Of a DNA stretch of 64,000 nt, positions 25,401 through 34,122 are shown piece by piece; the first letter of the stretch is position 1; each line of letters starts with the position of its first letter. Made by a program: the position numbers and the translations under genes. The stretch is from Planctomycetota bacterium (lineage in GTDB: Bacteria; Planctomycetota; GCA-002687715), in contig NYSS01000005.1 in NCBI GenBank assembly GCA_002683135.1, forward strand, positions 166,834 to 230,833, read 5' to 3'. The notes beneath the pieces were generated by a model. The model saw nothing but the letters and a program-made list of their open reading frames with translations. It searched no databases and was not told the DNA's origin.

Positions 25401-28343
25401 GCTGGATCTCTTGCGTAACGGCTCGCTGGGTGGCTCGTCGATCTTGAACGGCTGCGTTTCTTCGCCGACGGGGCTGTATGTGAGCCGCATTGTCGGAGCG
25501 ACCGGGTCATGGACGACCTTGACCGAGTCGGCCATGGGCTGACCCCTGAAGGTGAAGGCCACGGAGTGGGTTTGGGTGGCCGCATCGCCGATGTCCGGCA
25601 ACTTCAGTGCGACTACGTAGCGCGAGCCATCGCGCTTGACGGGCGTCGCTGTCCCGCCGATTGATGCCTCGACGTCTCCGTCGGACAGGGGTGTCGCGGC
25701 GAGATCGAAGGGGGGGCACTCGAGGTCGAGGGGCAAGAGCAAATCAGCCCGGTTGGTGCGGATCAGTCCGAGGGGAGTGCGTAGACGCGGCGCTACGCGG
25801 ATAATCGTGACCTCGCTGTTGAATTGTCGCCCGGTGAGGTCGGTGACCTCGAGGGTTCTGCTGTCGGGATCGCCCGGGTCTTGCGTGACCCGGACGCTCT
25901 CGAGGCGGTCGCCCTCGTCGCTTCGCCACCGCATGATGCGGCCACCTTCACCGTCGCTGAATCCGCTCTCTTCGTCGACGACCTCGAACACGATCGGGCT
26001 TCCGTGCATCGCGCGGATGGTTTGACCGAGCGGCTCCGTGTGGCCGCCGTGGGTGATGACGGTGCGTCGCGGCGGCGTAGGGTCGTGGACGACGGTGAAG
26101 GACAATGGCTCCGCGGCTTCTTCCCGAACCAGGAGCGTCACCGCGTAAGTTGTGGCCGCGTCGGTCTTATTGGAGCCGAGCGCGATCTCGTGGATGAGGG
26201 GCTCGGAACCCATGGTGGCTTCGGGGCCCGGGACTTCGAGCTCGCCCTCGACCCGCACCTCCGTGTCGAAGACAGCCCCCTCCTGTCCGACGACCGTGAT
26301 GCCCACGGCGTTTTCTCGGACGTAGTAGGTGGATCCCGGCTCGAAGTTGTCCGCTCTGACAAACCGGATGCCGAACGGAATCCTGGCGATGGTGGGCGGT
26401 TCGGGGGTGAGGATTTGGATGACCGCGATCGTTGCGACCACGAGCGCCACCGCCGCGACCAGGGCTATGGGGGATCGATACCAGGGGCGCGCCGGAATTT
26501 CGTCGGGCGCGAAGACGACGCGCAGGTCGTCAAGAACCTCGGCGGCGCTCTGGTATCGGTCATCCGGCTCCTTCGCCAGCAGCTTCAAGATGATGCGGTC
26601 GAGGTCAGGCGAGGCTTCGGTCGCGATCTTCGACGGCGGGGTCGGCTCCGCGTTGCAGTGCTGGTAGACGATGGCGATCTGGTTGCCCTGGAACGGCCCT
26701 CGGCCCGTCGCCATCATGTAGAGGACACAGCCGAGGCTGTAGAGGTCAGAGCGGTTATCTACGGACTGATCGTTGATCTGCTCGGGGCTCATGGTGGCGG
26801 CGGTGCCGCCGCCGACGTCGTGGGCACCCGTATCCGGTCCCTGACTACCCTTCGAGCGCTTGGTCACCTTTGCGATGCCGAAGTCCGTGATCTTGGCGAC
26901 GTGGCGGTGAACGAGGACGTTCGCCGGCTTCAGGTCTCGATGAATGACCGGCTCGTCACGGTCGTGGGCTAACGAGAGGCCGTCGCACAGTCCTCTCGCA
27001 ATCTCCCAGAACCGTTGCCCCGAGAGCGCGCCCTCCTCTTCGATGACTTGGGCGAGGGTGCTGCCCTCCACGAACTCCATCGAGATGAACGGGGTCCCTC
27101 CGTCGGTGCCGACGTCATAGATGGTGACAATGTTCTCGCAGCGCAATGCGGCTGACGCCCGCGCTTCGTTGAGCACGCGCCTCTTCGCCTTCTCCTCCTC
27201 GATCTGGGTCGCCACTTTCAGCGCGACCTTCCGGCGAAGATCGGGGTCCCAGGCCTCGTACACGGAGCCCATGCCACCTCGCCCGACGAGCCGCTTGATG
27301 ACGTACCGGTTGATTGTGTCGCCCTCGGCCAACTCGGCGCCAGGCGTGTCCTTGGGGAAGAAGAAATAGCCGTCGGCGAGCCCTGTTTCGCTCTCTGTCC
27401 GTAGGGGCACGGGCGTGGTGTAGTCGGAGTCGGGCGTCGCCGAGGCGTCGTGAAACACCTCGCCCGCGTTGGCGCGTTCACGTACGGCGTTCAACACCTC
27501 GAGGACCTCGTCGAGGAGCGGGCGGTCCTCGGGTGTCTTCGCGAGGCATCGCATGATGACGGCCTGCAACTCCGGTGGAATCCGCATCCCCTCGCGGAAG
27601 CTCCCGATCGGGCTCGGCGGCTCCTTCTGGATCTTCTTGAAGTCCGGGATGCCACGAATCTCCAATGGGACATGCCCGGTGACCATCTGGTAGAGCACGA
27701 CGCCGAGGGAATACACGTCACTCGCGGGAGTCAGGTCGAAGCCGCGGGCCTGCTCCGGGGAGAAGTACTGGGGCTTCCCCATGATGGTGAGCATCTCGGT
27801 CACCTGGTCGAGCTCACCCCCGATCGATTTCCCGATGCCGAAGTCGAGGAACTTCGGCACCCGAATGCCGTCCGCGTCCTTCACGAGCACGATGTTGTCG
27901 GGGGCGAGATCGCGATGCAGGATCTGCTTCTCGTGGATGCTCTTCAGTCCTTCGACGAGGTGAACGCCGTAGTGGAGCAGCGTGTGGACGGGCAGTACGT
28001 CCTCGCCCCGTCGAATGAAGTAGCTGAGTTGCTCGCCCTCGAGCAACTCCATGGCGATGAACCAGTCGCCGTTCTCGGAGCACGCGTGCTGGACGAAGTC
28101 CACGACGCGGGGATTGCCGGCCAGGATCTGGAGTATTTCAGCTTCGCGCTTGAAGCGCCGGAGATTGCGCTCCGCTTCCTTGGGGTTCCGGTCGAGGAAT
28201 TCGCGCGAGAGGATCTTGATTGCGACGAAGCTCGAGGTCTCCTCGTCGCGTGCGCGGTAGACGGTGGCCATGCCACCTGCGCCTACGCGCTCCAGGATGG
28301 TGTACCGGCCGTTGAATACCGTTCCCTTGAGATCGTCACTCAT
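22500..28343 (-). CDS. Tandem-kinase receptor with Ig-like repeats and FGE-sulfatase-like C-terminus
   Basis: The 1947-residue protein starts at ATG 28343, just before the first kinase fold; an earlier in-frame extension encodes a 12-bp repeat and is unsupported. Kinase 1 (about 14-285) has GAGGMATVY, K43, H143-R-D145-LAPDN, DFGIGKS and SPEQARG. Kinase 2 (about 335-600) has GRGGMGSVYEAW, VALKV, H468-R-D470-LKPAN, DFGIAKV and SPEQIND. In both, catalytic residues are intact; kinase 1 has Ala for the usual Lys after HRDL. A TM helix (about 624-646) is followed by about 1000 residues of Ig-like beta domains and a C-terminal FGE/SUMF-like domain (MAETEATVGHFRAF, GRLPTADEWKNAAG, GLRGLAGNVAEWIAENATMGG, DIGVRI). 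In many such proteins that domain is non-catalytic. It leads a coupled three-gene operon. Confidence 0.9.
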   Translation of the reverse strand: MSDDLKGTVFNGRYTILERVGAGGMATVYRARDEETSSFVAIKILSREFLDRNPKEAERNLRRFKREAEILQILAGNPRVVDFVQHACSENGDWFIAMELLEGEQLSYFIRRGEDVLPVHTLLHYGVHLVEGLKSIHEKQILHRDLAPDNIVLVKDADGIRVPKFLDFGIGKSIGGELDQVTEMLTIMGKPQYFSPEQARGFDLTPASDVYSLGVVLYQMVTGHVPLEIRGIPDFKKIQKEPPSPIGSFREGMRIPPELQAVIMRCLAKTPEDRPLLDEVLEVLNAVRERANAGEVFHDASATPDSDYTTPVPLRTESETGLADGYFFFPKDTPGAELAEGDTINRYVIKRLVGRGGMGSVYEAWDPDLRRKVALKVATQIEEEKAKRRVLNEARASAALRCENIVTIYDVGTDGGTPFISMEFVEGSTLAQVIEEEGALSGQRFWEIARGLCDGLSLAHDRDEPVIHRDLKPANVLVHRHVAKITDFGIAKVTKRSKGSQGPDTGAHDVGGGTAATMSPEQINDQSVDNRSDLYSLGCVLYMMATGRGPFQGNQIAIVYQHCNAEPTPPSKIATEASPDLDRIILKLLAKEPDDRYQSAAEVLDDLRVVFAPDEIPARPWYRSPIALVAAVALVVATIAVIQILTPEPPTIARIPFGIRFVRADNFEPGSTYYVRENAVGITVVGQEGAVFDTEVRVEGELEVPGPEATMGSEPLIHEIALGSNKTDAATTYAVTLLVREEAAEPLSFTVVHDPTPPRRTVITHGGHTEPLGQTIRAMHGSPIVFEVVDEESGFSDGEGGRIMRWRSDEGDRLESVRVTQDPGDPDSRTLEVTDLTGRQFNSEVTIIRVAPRLRTPLGLIRTNRADLLLPLDLECPPFDLAATPLSDGDVEASIGGTATPVKRDGSRYVVALKLPDIGDAATQTHSVAFTFRGQPMADSVKVVHDPVAPTMRLTYSPVGEETQPFKIDEPPSEPLRKRSSESMASLFQIAAMDADGLQQNATVSYAGQTRQVRIGGGGAIRLPEDIPEQKAFDVAVKVSDLAGNESLLSWRVDVIGASVNHITVAGRQRAEGAFFVPEERGLAVRLSATGVTANDRLIAVLEDAAGEEVGREALQQASDGEFNATLAFPSPEARSGNLVIKTEDNRVITRYGVFVDRIKPRLTTTLYEQPSAIDGTLTVGRFPPIVIRVQDAGRIDEQDTDISIETLEGDLELRASSAAVEGGIELKVAAPQGKEMVPGKWRIRYQTQDFAGSKSSALSVLVHVQPPSLYVKKAGELVAPLEIPRQFDTRVVPIKGNSIDLVVENRAGLGHFLLGFKTEGTAEIQTTDIAVAEANPTSVRIPGLEGQSGSVDLHWYQVVGDDSTVAPPIWFDTLRWKRDAERPTWHVIRNGLQVTDNPSLLAINGLQVSRLSNIKLRVEDDCGFSSDEAAVISNIGGDPLVADFSPRGKHVTWAFRDVPNWTSRVIKFDVKDLSGRTTPIELLLIREANAPQLNRVTAEDGCTERNDTWVARSRVVTLDLSNRAPRVVGIKVGVTADGYSETIPVKDISKSFKVELKLPKDGEYVVKLTAERDDTGMADTPFAETRVRIDTVPPAIAIRHEDRVVTEDAMEVERFDGFSAHVNDAYGIERVAFKLSGGAPSFTPLSSSGQNVYGIPNQERGPGTYRLSVIARDIAGHETTHQVDVTMKPKRPVVPPTTVLSVAQIQALAGMRAVPVVHEGKTRFYMAETEATVGHFRAFRGRVSADLAARIQAFKSQLSEIDGVSAAAATRIDRARIDAVWKRNQQAEDDMPLRYVYYDVAAFFAFECGGGRLPTADEWKNAAGLFTKPDAKWLVFVASSGPKSATRYFRHPSSREWCNFADPSGGPRAAGAMSPQSPFGLRGLAGNVAEWIAENATMGGSYQHQGNNSTTGGGLIGRKPHAEGRDLESLRDIGVRILWPEPEGGR

Positions 28344-28371
28344 GCGGGGTCCGTGTGGGTCGGTCCGCTCG

Positions 28372-28402
28372 GCGCCGCTGTGTGCGCCGCTGTGTGCGCC
28401 GC
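28372..28402. repeat. 12-bp tandem repeat, 2.6 copies
   Basis: The unit GCGCCGCTGTGT occurs at 28372-28383 and 28384-28395, followed by a partial copy. It lies 29 bases upstream of the kinase start on the minus strand, in the likely 5' leader or promoter. If the open frame is extended it would encode GAHS repeats, which I regard as untranslated. Confidence 0.6.
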
Positions 28403-28484
28403 GACGTTTGAGAAATCCATAGTAGCAGTGGGCTAAACGTCCGGCAAACCCACTGTATGCCACGACTTGTGATATGTGCGCTTC

Positions 28485-28513
28485 TTGACAGGGGCCCTGG
28501 CTGGCGGCATGCT
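28485..28513 (+). promoter_or_regulatory. Possible sigma70-like promoter
   Basis: A perfect TTGACA (28485-28490) is followed after 17 bases by CATGCT, which matches only three positions of TATAAT. It lies 30 bases upstream of the outer-membrane protein gene, on the same strand. Confidence 0.3.
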
Positions 28514-28542
28514 GCGCGGCATTCCGAAGGGAGCGGGGTGCG

Positions 28543-30324
28543 ATGAGAAGCTGGATCGCCTTGCCGGTTGTTGCGCTTGCGTTCGCTATCTGTGCGCCGG
28601 ACGCTTACGCGCAACCCGCCGTCGAACGGCTGAAGTCCGAGGTGGCCGAGCTCAAGGGGCTGCTTGCCAAGCAGCGAGCCGACTTTGAGAGGGCGATCGG
28701 CGACCTCAAGGAGCGGCTCGACAGGGAGCTCGCGGACGAGGTCAAGAAGAAGCTCGAGACCTATGTCGACGACATCGTCGCTCGCAAGAGCAAGTTCTAT
28801 CGTCGTCCTCCCGCGGGCAGCAAGGACTCGAGCATTAACTACTCAGTCTTCGACGCCCTGGAGGGCGGGCTGATCTTCTCCGGCCTCTTCCGGACCCGGT
28901 TCGAGCATCGAGGCCAAAACGTCGATTTCAACAGCGGCGACAGCGGCCTCGACGATGAAGGGCCGAGGTTCAATGGCCGCTTCAGGCTCGGATTTGGGGC
29001 CGTCATTGTCCGTGGATTGAACGAGGACCGCACGAAGGTCACGGCGCTGACCGAGTTTCAGGCTGTCGGCACGTTCGCAAACAACACGTATTTCTCATTC
29101 AGCGGTCCCAGCGGGGTCCCCGTCGCGACGGAGTTCACGATCTTCAAGGAGCCGTTCGAGCAGGTCGGGCTCTACCAGGGCTTCATGTCGTTCGACCATG
29201 TCCTCGGTGACGACATCTTCCTGAGGCTCGGGCGGCAGGAGGTGATCCTGCCCGAAGACGACAGCAACGAGTTCATCTTCGGTAACAACAGTTTCTATGA
29301 CGGGACCGTTCACGACGGGTTGCTGCTGACCTGGGCCCCGTCCAGGTTCAGCCTCTCCGGCTTTTACTTCAAGGAAGCGCAATCCGACACCGAGCTAGCC
29401 GTGACGTTGCCGGCCGACGACTTCGACGAGGATTGGTTGGCGGGCTTCTACGCTAGCTGGAAGCCGGGGGAGGCGACGAAGACGACCGTCGATTTTTACG
29501 CCCTGTACTTTGATGCGCGGTCCAACTTTACCGACGCGTTCGTCACCCGCACGACGGCGTTGGCCTTCGACGGCGCGCTCACGCCGCCGATCCTGGGCCA
29601 CTTCTGGACGCTCGGCGGCCGACTACTGTGGAGTGAGATCGACCTGTTCGGTGGCCTGCTCCAGGTCAACGCGGAGGCCGCGTTCCAGACGGGAAACAAC
29701 GGCGTTGAGGATGCGGTGTCGGGGGGGCTGGACGAGCAGTCGATTCACGGGTGGTCGACGGAGGTCCTCTTGAACTATTGGGTCCAATCCGAGGATCTTC
29801 AGCCGATCGTGTCGCTGTCGTACTACTACGCCGGCGGTGGCAGCGAGAACCCGGGCACCGCCACCGGTTTTCCGCCGACGCACATCGGGTTTCAGCCGCT
29901 GTTCATCAACCGCCACTTCGACCGCCCTGTCTCTGCCAGGGAGCGATACGACAAGCCGTACCACTCGGGTGGCGGTCGCTACGGGAACATGGACCTCATT
30001 CCGCTCACCAACATGCACATCGTCAAGGCGGCGGTGTCGATTTCTCCTGCGGACAAGTTCGAGATCGGCCTCGCCGGTGTCATGGCGATTACCGCCGACA
30101 ACGAAGGGTGGGGTACGGGGGTCTTCGGATACGAGGTCGACCTGTTCGGCTCCTACGATTACAAAGACTACATTCGCTTCTCCGCCAACCTGTCCGTGTT
30201 CTTTCCCGAGAGCACGGCGACAGACATGTCGGAGTACTACTTCTTCAGCGGCACTGGCCTCGACGGCGAGCCCGACAATGACATCGCCTTCGCGTTCTAC
30301 ATCCAGGCCTTGATCGCGTTCTGA
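28543..30324 (+). CDS. Outer-membrane beta-barrel protein with N-terminal coiled coil (AlgE-like)
   Basis: The 593-residue protein has a signal peptide (to about AYA-Q24), then a coiled coil (residues about 25-75: VERLKSEVAELKGLLAKQ and DLKERLDRELADEVKKKL). The remainder alternates aromatic strands typical of large barrels: GLIFSGLFRTRFEHRG, LGRQEVILPEDD, FSLSGFYFKEAQ, TTVDFYALYFDARS, GGRLLWSEIDLFGG, and a terminal YIQALIAF with a final Phe as in barrel proteins. The pattern is nearest to the alginate-export/AlgE-type porins. The coiled coil could span to the cell wall or form trimers. The ATG is preceded by a GGGAG-like site. It is a single gene; the substrate is unknown. Confidence 0.75.
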   Translation: MRSWIALPVVALAFAICAPDAYAQPAVERLKSEVAELKGLLAKQRADFERAIGDLKERLDRELADEVKKKLETYVDDIVARKSKFYRRPPAGSKDSSINYSVFDALEGGLIFSGLFRTRFEHRGQNVDFNSGDSGLDDEGPRFNGRFRLGFGAVIVRGLNEDRTKVTALTEFQAVGTFANNTYFSFSGPSGVPVATEFTIFKEPFEQVGLYQGFMSFDHVLGDDIFLRLGRQEVILPEDDSNEFIFGNNSFYDGTVHDGLLLTWAPSRFSLSGFYFKEAQSDTELAVTLPADDFDEDWLAGFYASWKPGEATKTTVDFYALYFDARSNFTDAFVTRTTALAFDGALTPPILGHFWTLGGRLLWSEIDLFGGLLQVNAEAAFQTGNNGVEDAVSGGLDEQSIHGWSTEVLLNYWVQSEDLQPIVSLSYYYAGGGSENPGTATGFPPTHIGFQPLFINRHFDRPVSARERYDKPYHSGGGRYGNMDLIPLTNMHIVKAAVSISPADKFEIGLAGVMAITADNEGWGTGVFGYEVDLFGSYDYKDYIRFSANLSVFFPESTATDMSEYYFFSGTGLDGEPDNDIAFAFYIQALIAF

Positions 30325-30340
30325 GTCGGCGATCCTGTCG

Positions 30341-30359
30341 CGGTCCACGCTCGTGACCG
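30341..30359. terminator. Hairpin between convergent genes
   Basis: CGGTC(C)AC and GTGACCG pair with one bulged C around a GCTC loop. It lies 16 bases after the outer-membrane protein stop and 8 bases beyond the end of the convergent methyltransferase gene. No T-run is present. Confidence 0.35.
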
Positions 30360-30367
30360 TCGTCTGT

Positions 30368-31114
30368 TCAACGGTCAGGGTGGTCCATGCTCCGCATCAG
30401 CTCGCGGATTCGGCGCGCAAGCGCGAAGAGTACGCGGGAATCACGGGTCTGCATGGGGCCCAGGGTCATCAGTCGCTGGATGGACTGCTCGCATGCGATG
30501 TCGTTGCCGTCGTGCATGATCCCGACGTCCTTCAGCGTATCGAGGAGCTCCGATTCGAGCCGGTGGCGCATGTCCGCTGTGATCAGACGCCCGGGGTCGC
30601 TGTCGGCGACGGCTCCCCGTGACCCGGCCGCGAGCCAGACCTCGTATGCGATGAGGAGGACGGCCTGACTGATGTTGAGGGCCCGACAGCCGGGCGCAGT
30701 CTCAATGGCGATGGTCTCGTGGGCGAGCCTCAACTCTGCGTCGTCGAGGCCGTGATCCTCGCGTCCGAAGAGGATGGCGACGCGCCCCCTGGCGGCCTGT
30801 TCGACGATGCGCTCCCCTGCTTCCCGTGGGCGCAGCGTGGGCAGCCGATAGCGCCGTTTTGCAGTCGTCGCGATGACGAACGTGGCGTCCGCGATGGCCT
30901 CTGGCAGGGCCTCGGTGGTGCGAGCGCTGCGCAGCAGGTCACCCGCCTTGACCGCCATGGCCGTGGCCTGTGGGTGGTTCAGGCGCGGACCGTTCACGAC
31001 CACGAGGCGGCTCATGCCGAAGTTCTTGAGTGCGCGCGCGGTCGAGCCCACGTTGCCGGGGCCGCGTGGTTCCACGAGAACGATGTCGATGTTGTCGAGG
31101 ACCATGGGGTCCAT
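30368..31114 (-). CDS. trmJ: tRNA/rRNA 2'-O-methyltransferase, TrmJ/SpoU family
   Basis: The 248-residue protein is a SPOUT-fold methyltransferase. Motif 1 VEPRGPGNVGSTARALKNFG (near residues 14-33), motif 2 VAILFGREDHGLDDAEL and motif 3 ALNISQAVLLIAYE are the three SpoU motifs that bind S-adenosylmethionine through a knot. The length and C-terminal helical extension (IQRLMTLGPM) fit TrmJ, which methylates position 32 of tRNA, rather than shorter TrmL. The start at 31114 is chosen over ATG 31105 without strong support, as neither has a Shine-Dalgarno sequence. Target assignment within the family is inferred. Confidence 0.85.
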   Translation of the reverse strand: MDPMVLDNIDIVLVEPRGPGNVGSTARALKNFGMSRLVVVNGPRLNHPQATAMAVKAGDLLRSARTTEALPEAIADATFVIATTAKRRYRLPTLRPREAGERIVEQAARGRVAILFGREDHGLDDAELRLAHETIAIETAPGCRALNISQAVLLIAYEVWLAAGSRGAVADSDPGRLITADMRHRLESELLDTLKDVGIMHDGNDIACEQSIQRLMTLGPMQTRDSRVLFALARRIRELMRSMDHPDR

Positions 31115-31286
31115 GGCTGCATGATACGCGCGCGCGAACGGGTTGCATTACCGGAATGGCTCCCAGCCGTCTGTTCGAGGGTTCCGAGCAAGTTTCTGGG
31201 TCGGTGGTGGTAGATTGGCGGTTCCGAGTGGAGGTGCGAGAGCGGCGCCGAGCAGCTTGAGCCCGTCCGGCTGTCGGAGGAGCAGT

Positions 31287-32417
31287 ATGTCTGGCCGAAT
31301 CCATAGCTTGCTGATGATCGCGATGGCGAGCGCGCTTCCCGCGCAGCAGCTCATCCAGTTCGAGGACGGATCGCGCGTCGAGGGCCGGGTGACGCGGGTG
31401 GAAGGCGCGAGCATGATCGTCACCGTGTTCGGGGCTCGCCCGGTTGTCGCCGGCACGCTCGACGGGCAGGTACCGGCAGATGACGTGTCTCGACTCCGGG
31501 CCCTGTACGCCGAGCAAGCGGAGGACGTAGTCCCGGGCTTCACGGCAGGCCGCGTAGCGCTGGCGCGGTGGTGCATGGAGCAGGGGCTCCTGTCCGGCGC
31601 CAAGGAGCAGATAGAAGCGGTTGTTCGGGTGGACCCGGATTCTCGTTCGGCGAACGCGTTGATCGGCGAGATCGCCGCCGCGTGGCGTCTCGACACGGCG
31701 GAAGGTGGGGCCAAGCCCCGAGATCGCCGCCGGTTCGTGAAGGACCTGTTCTCGCGGCACGCGGCCAAGGACCTGACGACGGCCATGATTGCGTGGCACA
31801 AGGCCCAGGCGCTTGATCCAGCGGAGACGCTGCGCCCGGCGCTGAAGGGGCTCAAGCACAAGAGCGCCGGCGTGCGCTGGCTATCGGCCCGTGTCCTCGC
31901 GCGGCATCGTAACCACCCTGAGCGTATCAACCCGCTCTACAAGCGAGCGCTCGTGGACCCGGCCTCCGTCGTGCGCAGGGCAGCCGTGCGCAGCCTCAAG
32001 GTGACGAATGACCCGGTCTTCGCGCGGTTGTTCGCGAAGAACCTCGGCAATCCGAAGCAGCGACTCCGGATGACCGCTGCGGAGGCGCTCGCCGAGCTGG
32101 GGCTCGAGCAGGGCGTGGAGCCGCTCGTCGGCGCGCTCAAGGCGCTCGCCAGCGGAGGAGGCGGGGTCCGCGCCCATATCGCGGTCACCACGCAGAAGGC
32201 GTACGTGAAGGACTTCGATGTGGAGATCGCACAGGCCGCCGTGATCGCGGACCCCATCGTGGACATTGTCACCGAAGGGGTGGTGCTTGACGTGACCGTC
32301 GTCGGTATCTCGGTCGAGCGCGGGGCCTATACCAGGGCGCTTCGCAGGCTTACAGGTGAGGGCTTCGGCGCCGACGTGAAGGCCTGGGAGGGCTGGTTGA
32401 GGCGTCGCCAGAAATAG
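31287..32417 (+). CDS. Exported HEAT-repeat protein
   Basis: The 376-residue protein starts at ATG 31287, five bases after GAGGAG; the open frame extends upstream without signals. A short signal peptide (ending SALPAQ) is followed by a small beta domain (FEDGSRVEGRVTRVEG) and a TPR-like helical pair (KEQIEAVVRVDPDSRSANAL). From about residue 180 there are HEAT-type helices: GVRWLSARVLARH, SVVRRAAVRSLKVT and LRMTAAEALAELGLEQGVEPLVGAL. Such scaffolds bind proteins; no catalytic motif is seen. It is divergent from the methyltransferase gene and has no evident operon. Confidence 0.75.
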   Translation: MSGRIHSLLMIAMASALPAQQLIQFEDGSRVEGRVTRVEGASMIVTVFGARPVVAGTLDGQVPADDVSRLRALYAEQAEDVVPGFTAGRVALARWCMEQGLLSGAKEQIEAVVRVDPDSRSANALIGEIAAAWRLDTAEGGAKPRDRRRFVKDLFSRHAAKDLTTAMIAWHKAQALDPAETLRPALKGLKHKSAGVRWLSARVLARHRNHPERINPLYKRALVDPASVVRRAAVRSLKVTNDPVFARLFAKNLGNPKQRLRMTAAEALAELGLEQGVEPLVGALKALASGGGGVRAHIAVTTQKAYVKDFDVEIAQAAVIADPIVDIVTEGVVLDVTVVGISVERGAYTRALRRLTGEGFGADVKAWEGWLRRRQK

Positions 32418-32451
32418 GGCCGCGGGGGCTCGCCCGCTGTGCCCTTCAGGG

Positions 32452-34122
32452 TCAATAGCCGAAGGTCAGCGCCATCCCGTTGCTCGCGTGCCACGTGAGG
32501 TGCACGGGGTCGAAGCCGCCAACCTGAGCGTAGAGCGTACTTCCGCCGGCCACTGCGATCACCGAGGGCAGGATGTAAAAGCCGAGCGAGAACGCGCCTG
32601 CCGCGTCATGGGTGTACGAGATGGTCGGCGCGAGCGTTGTCAGCTCGAGGAGCAGGGTGAGCGGGCCGCCCGGGAGCGTGACCGTGAGGTTGGCCGGATT
32701 CAACGAGAGCCCTATCTGGCCGGGGCCGCTTGCCGGTCCGTTGCTCACGACGAGGTGGAGGACCTCGCCGGTATTCGTGCCGCCCGACGTCGTGAGGTCG
32801 ATGGTGTTGAGCCCGCCGAGGCCGCTGCCGTAAGGGGCCGCCCCCTCTGCTGCGTAGACCACCACACTCCCTGCGTCCGTCATCGGACCGGGGTCGTATC
32901 GGGGCGCTCCGACAATGACATCGGGGCGCCCGTCGCCGTTGTAGTCTCCGCGACTCGCGATGGCGGAGCCGAACTCCTCGCCAGCGGTGCCCCCCTCGGC
33001 GAGGAAGAGCTGTTGGGAGTTCTCGTCATGGATGACCACGCGACCCTGGTTGATGCCGAGCGGCCCGTCCCACCCGGGCCCGCCGCAGATGACGCTTAGG
33101 AGCCCGTCACCGTTCCGATCACCAGCCGGGGCGATCTGGGAGCCGAATGACTCGCTCACCTGTGTGCCCGACAAGGTGACGATGGGGGCCGCGCCGTTGT
33201 TCAGGCTCTCCCGCAGGAAACCTCTGCCGCTCGGGAGCCCCGCCGAGGTGTACCACGGTGCACCCGCGAGGTAGTCATTGCGGCCATCGCCGGTGACGTC
33301 GGCAAATCCGCTCACGCAGAACCCCAAGAGGGAGCCGCTCTGGCCCTGTACCTGCGCGATAATCGACGCAGTGAGGCCGTCAGCGAAGTAGATCTGCCCC
33401 GAGTCCATGCCATTCGTGTCGGTGAATGGCGCGCCGATGATCACATCATCGTCAACCCCTGCGTTGATGTCCCCGGCTCCCGAGACGGAGTGGCCGAAGT
33501 GCCCGCTGGGGTGCGGAGGGGTGATCATGTGGAGGACGGAACCATTGGTCGCCGACAAGATGAAAGCGGCGCCCGTGTCGTTGTTGTGGCCGGGGGCGCC
33601 GATGATGACGCTTGGAATTCCTGTCCCGTGGGTGTCGCCGGCATACGCGACGTCAAACCCAAAGCGGTCGCCCGTACTTGTTCCGGTTTGGGTCCAGATC
33701 TGATTGCCAGTCGCCCCGGACAGCAGATACACCCGCCCCGTATTCAGCCCGAGAGAAGAATCTCCCCAGGCGCCGACGAGCAGGTCCGCGACGCCGTCAC
33801 CGTCCACATCGGGCACGGAGTCGAGGGTCGCTCCGAATTGCTCGGCGAAGCCGAAGCCGAAGCTCTGGTAGATGACGCCTCCTCGGCGCCGCCGCACCTC
33901 GACCCTCCCGTTGGCAAAGTAGTTGCCGCTGTACCACGGAGCGCCAATGGCGATCTCATCATCGCCGTCTCCGTCAATGTCACCCAGGAATGCGACCGCA
34001 GACCCGTAGCGCTCCCCAGGCTGCTGGCCGAAGTATCGGTACGGCGACGGCTGCGCATTCAGGTACGCGGCGAGCAGCAGGCAAAACCCCAGCGCACGGA
34101 GGATGTTGCAGGCAAAGGACAT
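32452..34122 (-). CDS. Secreted FG-GAP repeat beta-propeller protein
   Basis: The 556-residue protein is started at ATG 34122, where a signal peptide (SFACNILRALGFCLLLAAYLNAQ region) begins; a longer frame exists but lacks support. Seven FG-GAP-like blades follow, for example DIDGDGDDEIAIGAP, DVDGDGVADLLVGAW, a weak THGTGIPSVIIGAP, DINAGVDDDVIIGAP, DVTGDGRNDYLAGAP, DRNGDGLLSVICGGP and DYNGDGRPDVIVGAP. The C-terminal about 110 residues (from GSGLGGLNTIDLTTSGG) form a beta-rich domain that recurs in planctomycetal secreted proteins. It is presumably exported, with calcium bound in the Asp-rich loops. There is no operon partner. Confidence 0.85.
   Translation of the reverse strand: MSFACNILRALGFCLLLAAYLNAQPSPYRYFGQQPGERYGSAVAFLGDIDGDGDDEIAIGAPWYSGNYFANGRVEVRRRRGGVIYQSFGFGFAEQFGATLDSVPDVDGDGVADLLVGAWGDSSLGLNTGRVYLLSGATGNQIWTQTGTSTGDRFGFDVAYAGDTHGTGIPSVIIGAPGHNNDTGAAFILSATNGSVLHMITPPHPSGHFGHSVSGAGDINAGVDDDVIIGAPFTDTNGMDSGQIYFADGLTASIIAQVQGQSGSLLGFCVSGFADVTGDGRNDYLAGAPWYTSAGLPSGRGFLRESLNNGAAPIVTLSGTQVSESFGSQIAPAGDRNGDGLLSVICGGPGWDGPLGINQGRVVIHDENSQQLFLAEGGTAGEEFGSAIASRGDYNGDGRPDVIVGAPRYDPGPMTDAGSVVVYAAEGAAPYGSGLGGLNTIDLTTSGGTNTGEVLHLVVSNGPASGPGQIGLSLNPANLTVTLPGGPLTLLLELTTLAPTISYTHDAAGAFSLGFYILPSVIAVAGGSTLYAQVGGFDPVHLTWHASNGMALTFGY

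Noticed and set aside
28372-28402. The tandem repeat as a CRISPR or phase-variation tract
   Set aside because: Only 2.6 copies of 12 bases, with no spacers; 12 bases is a multiple of three, so copy change would not shift frame, and it lies upstream of the chosen start.
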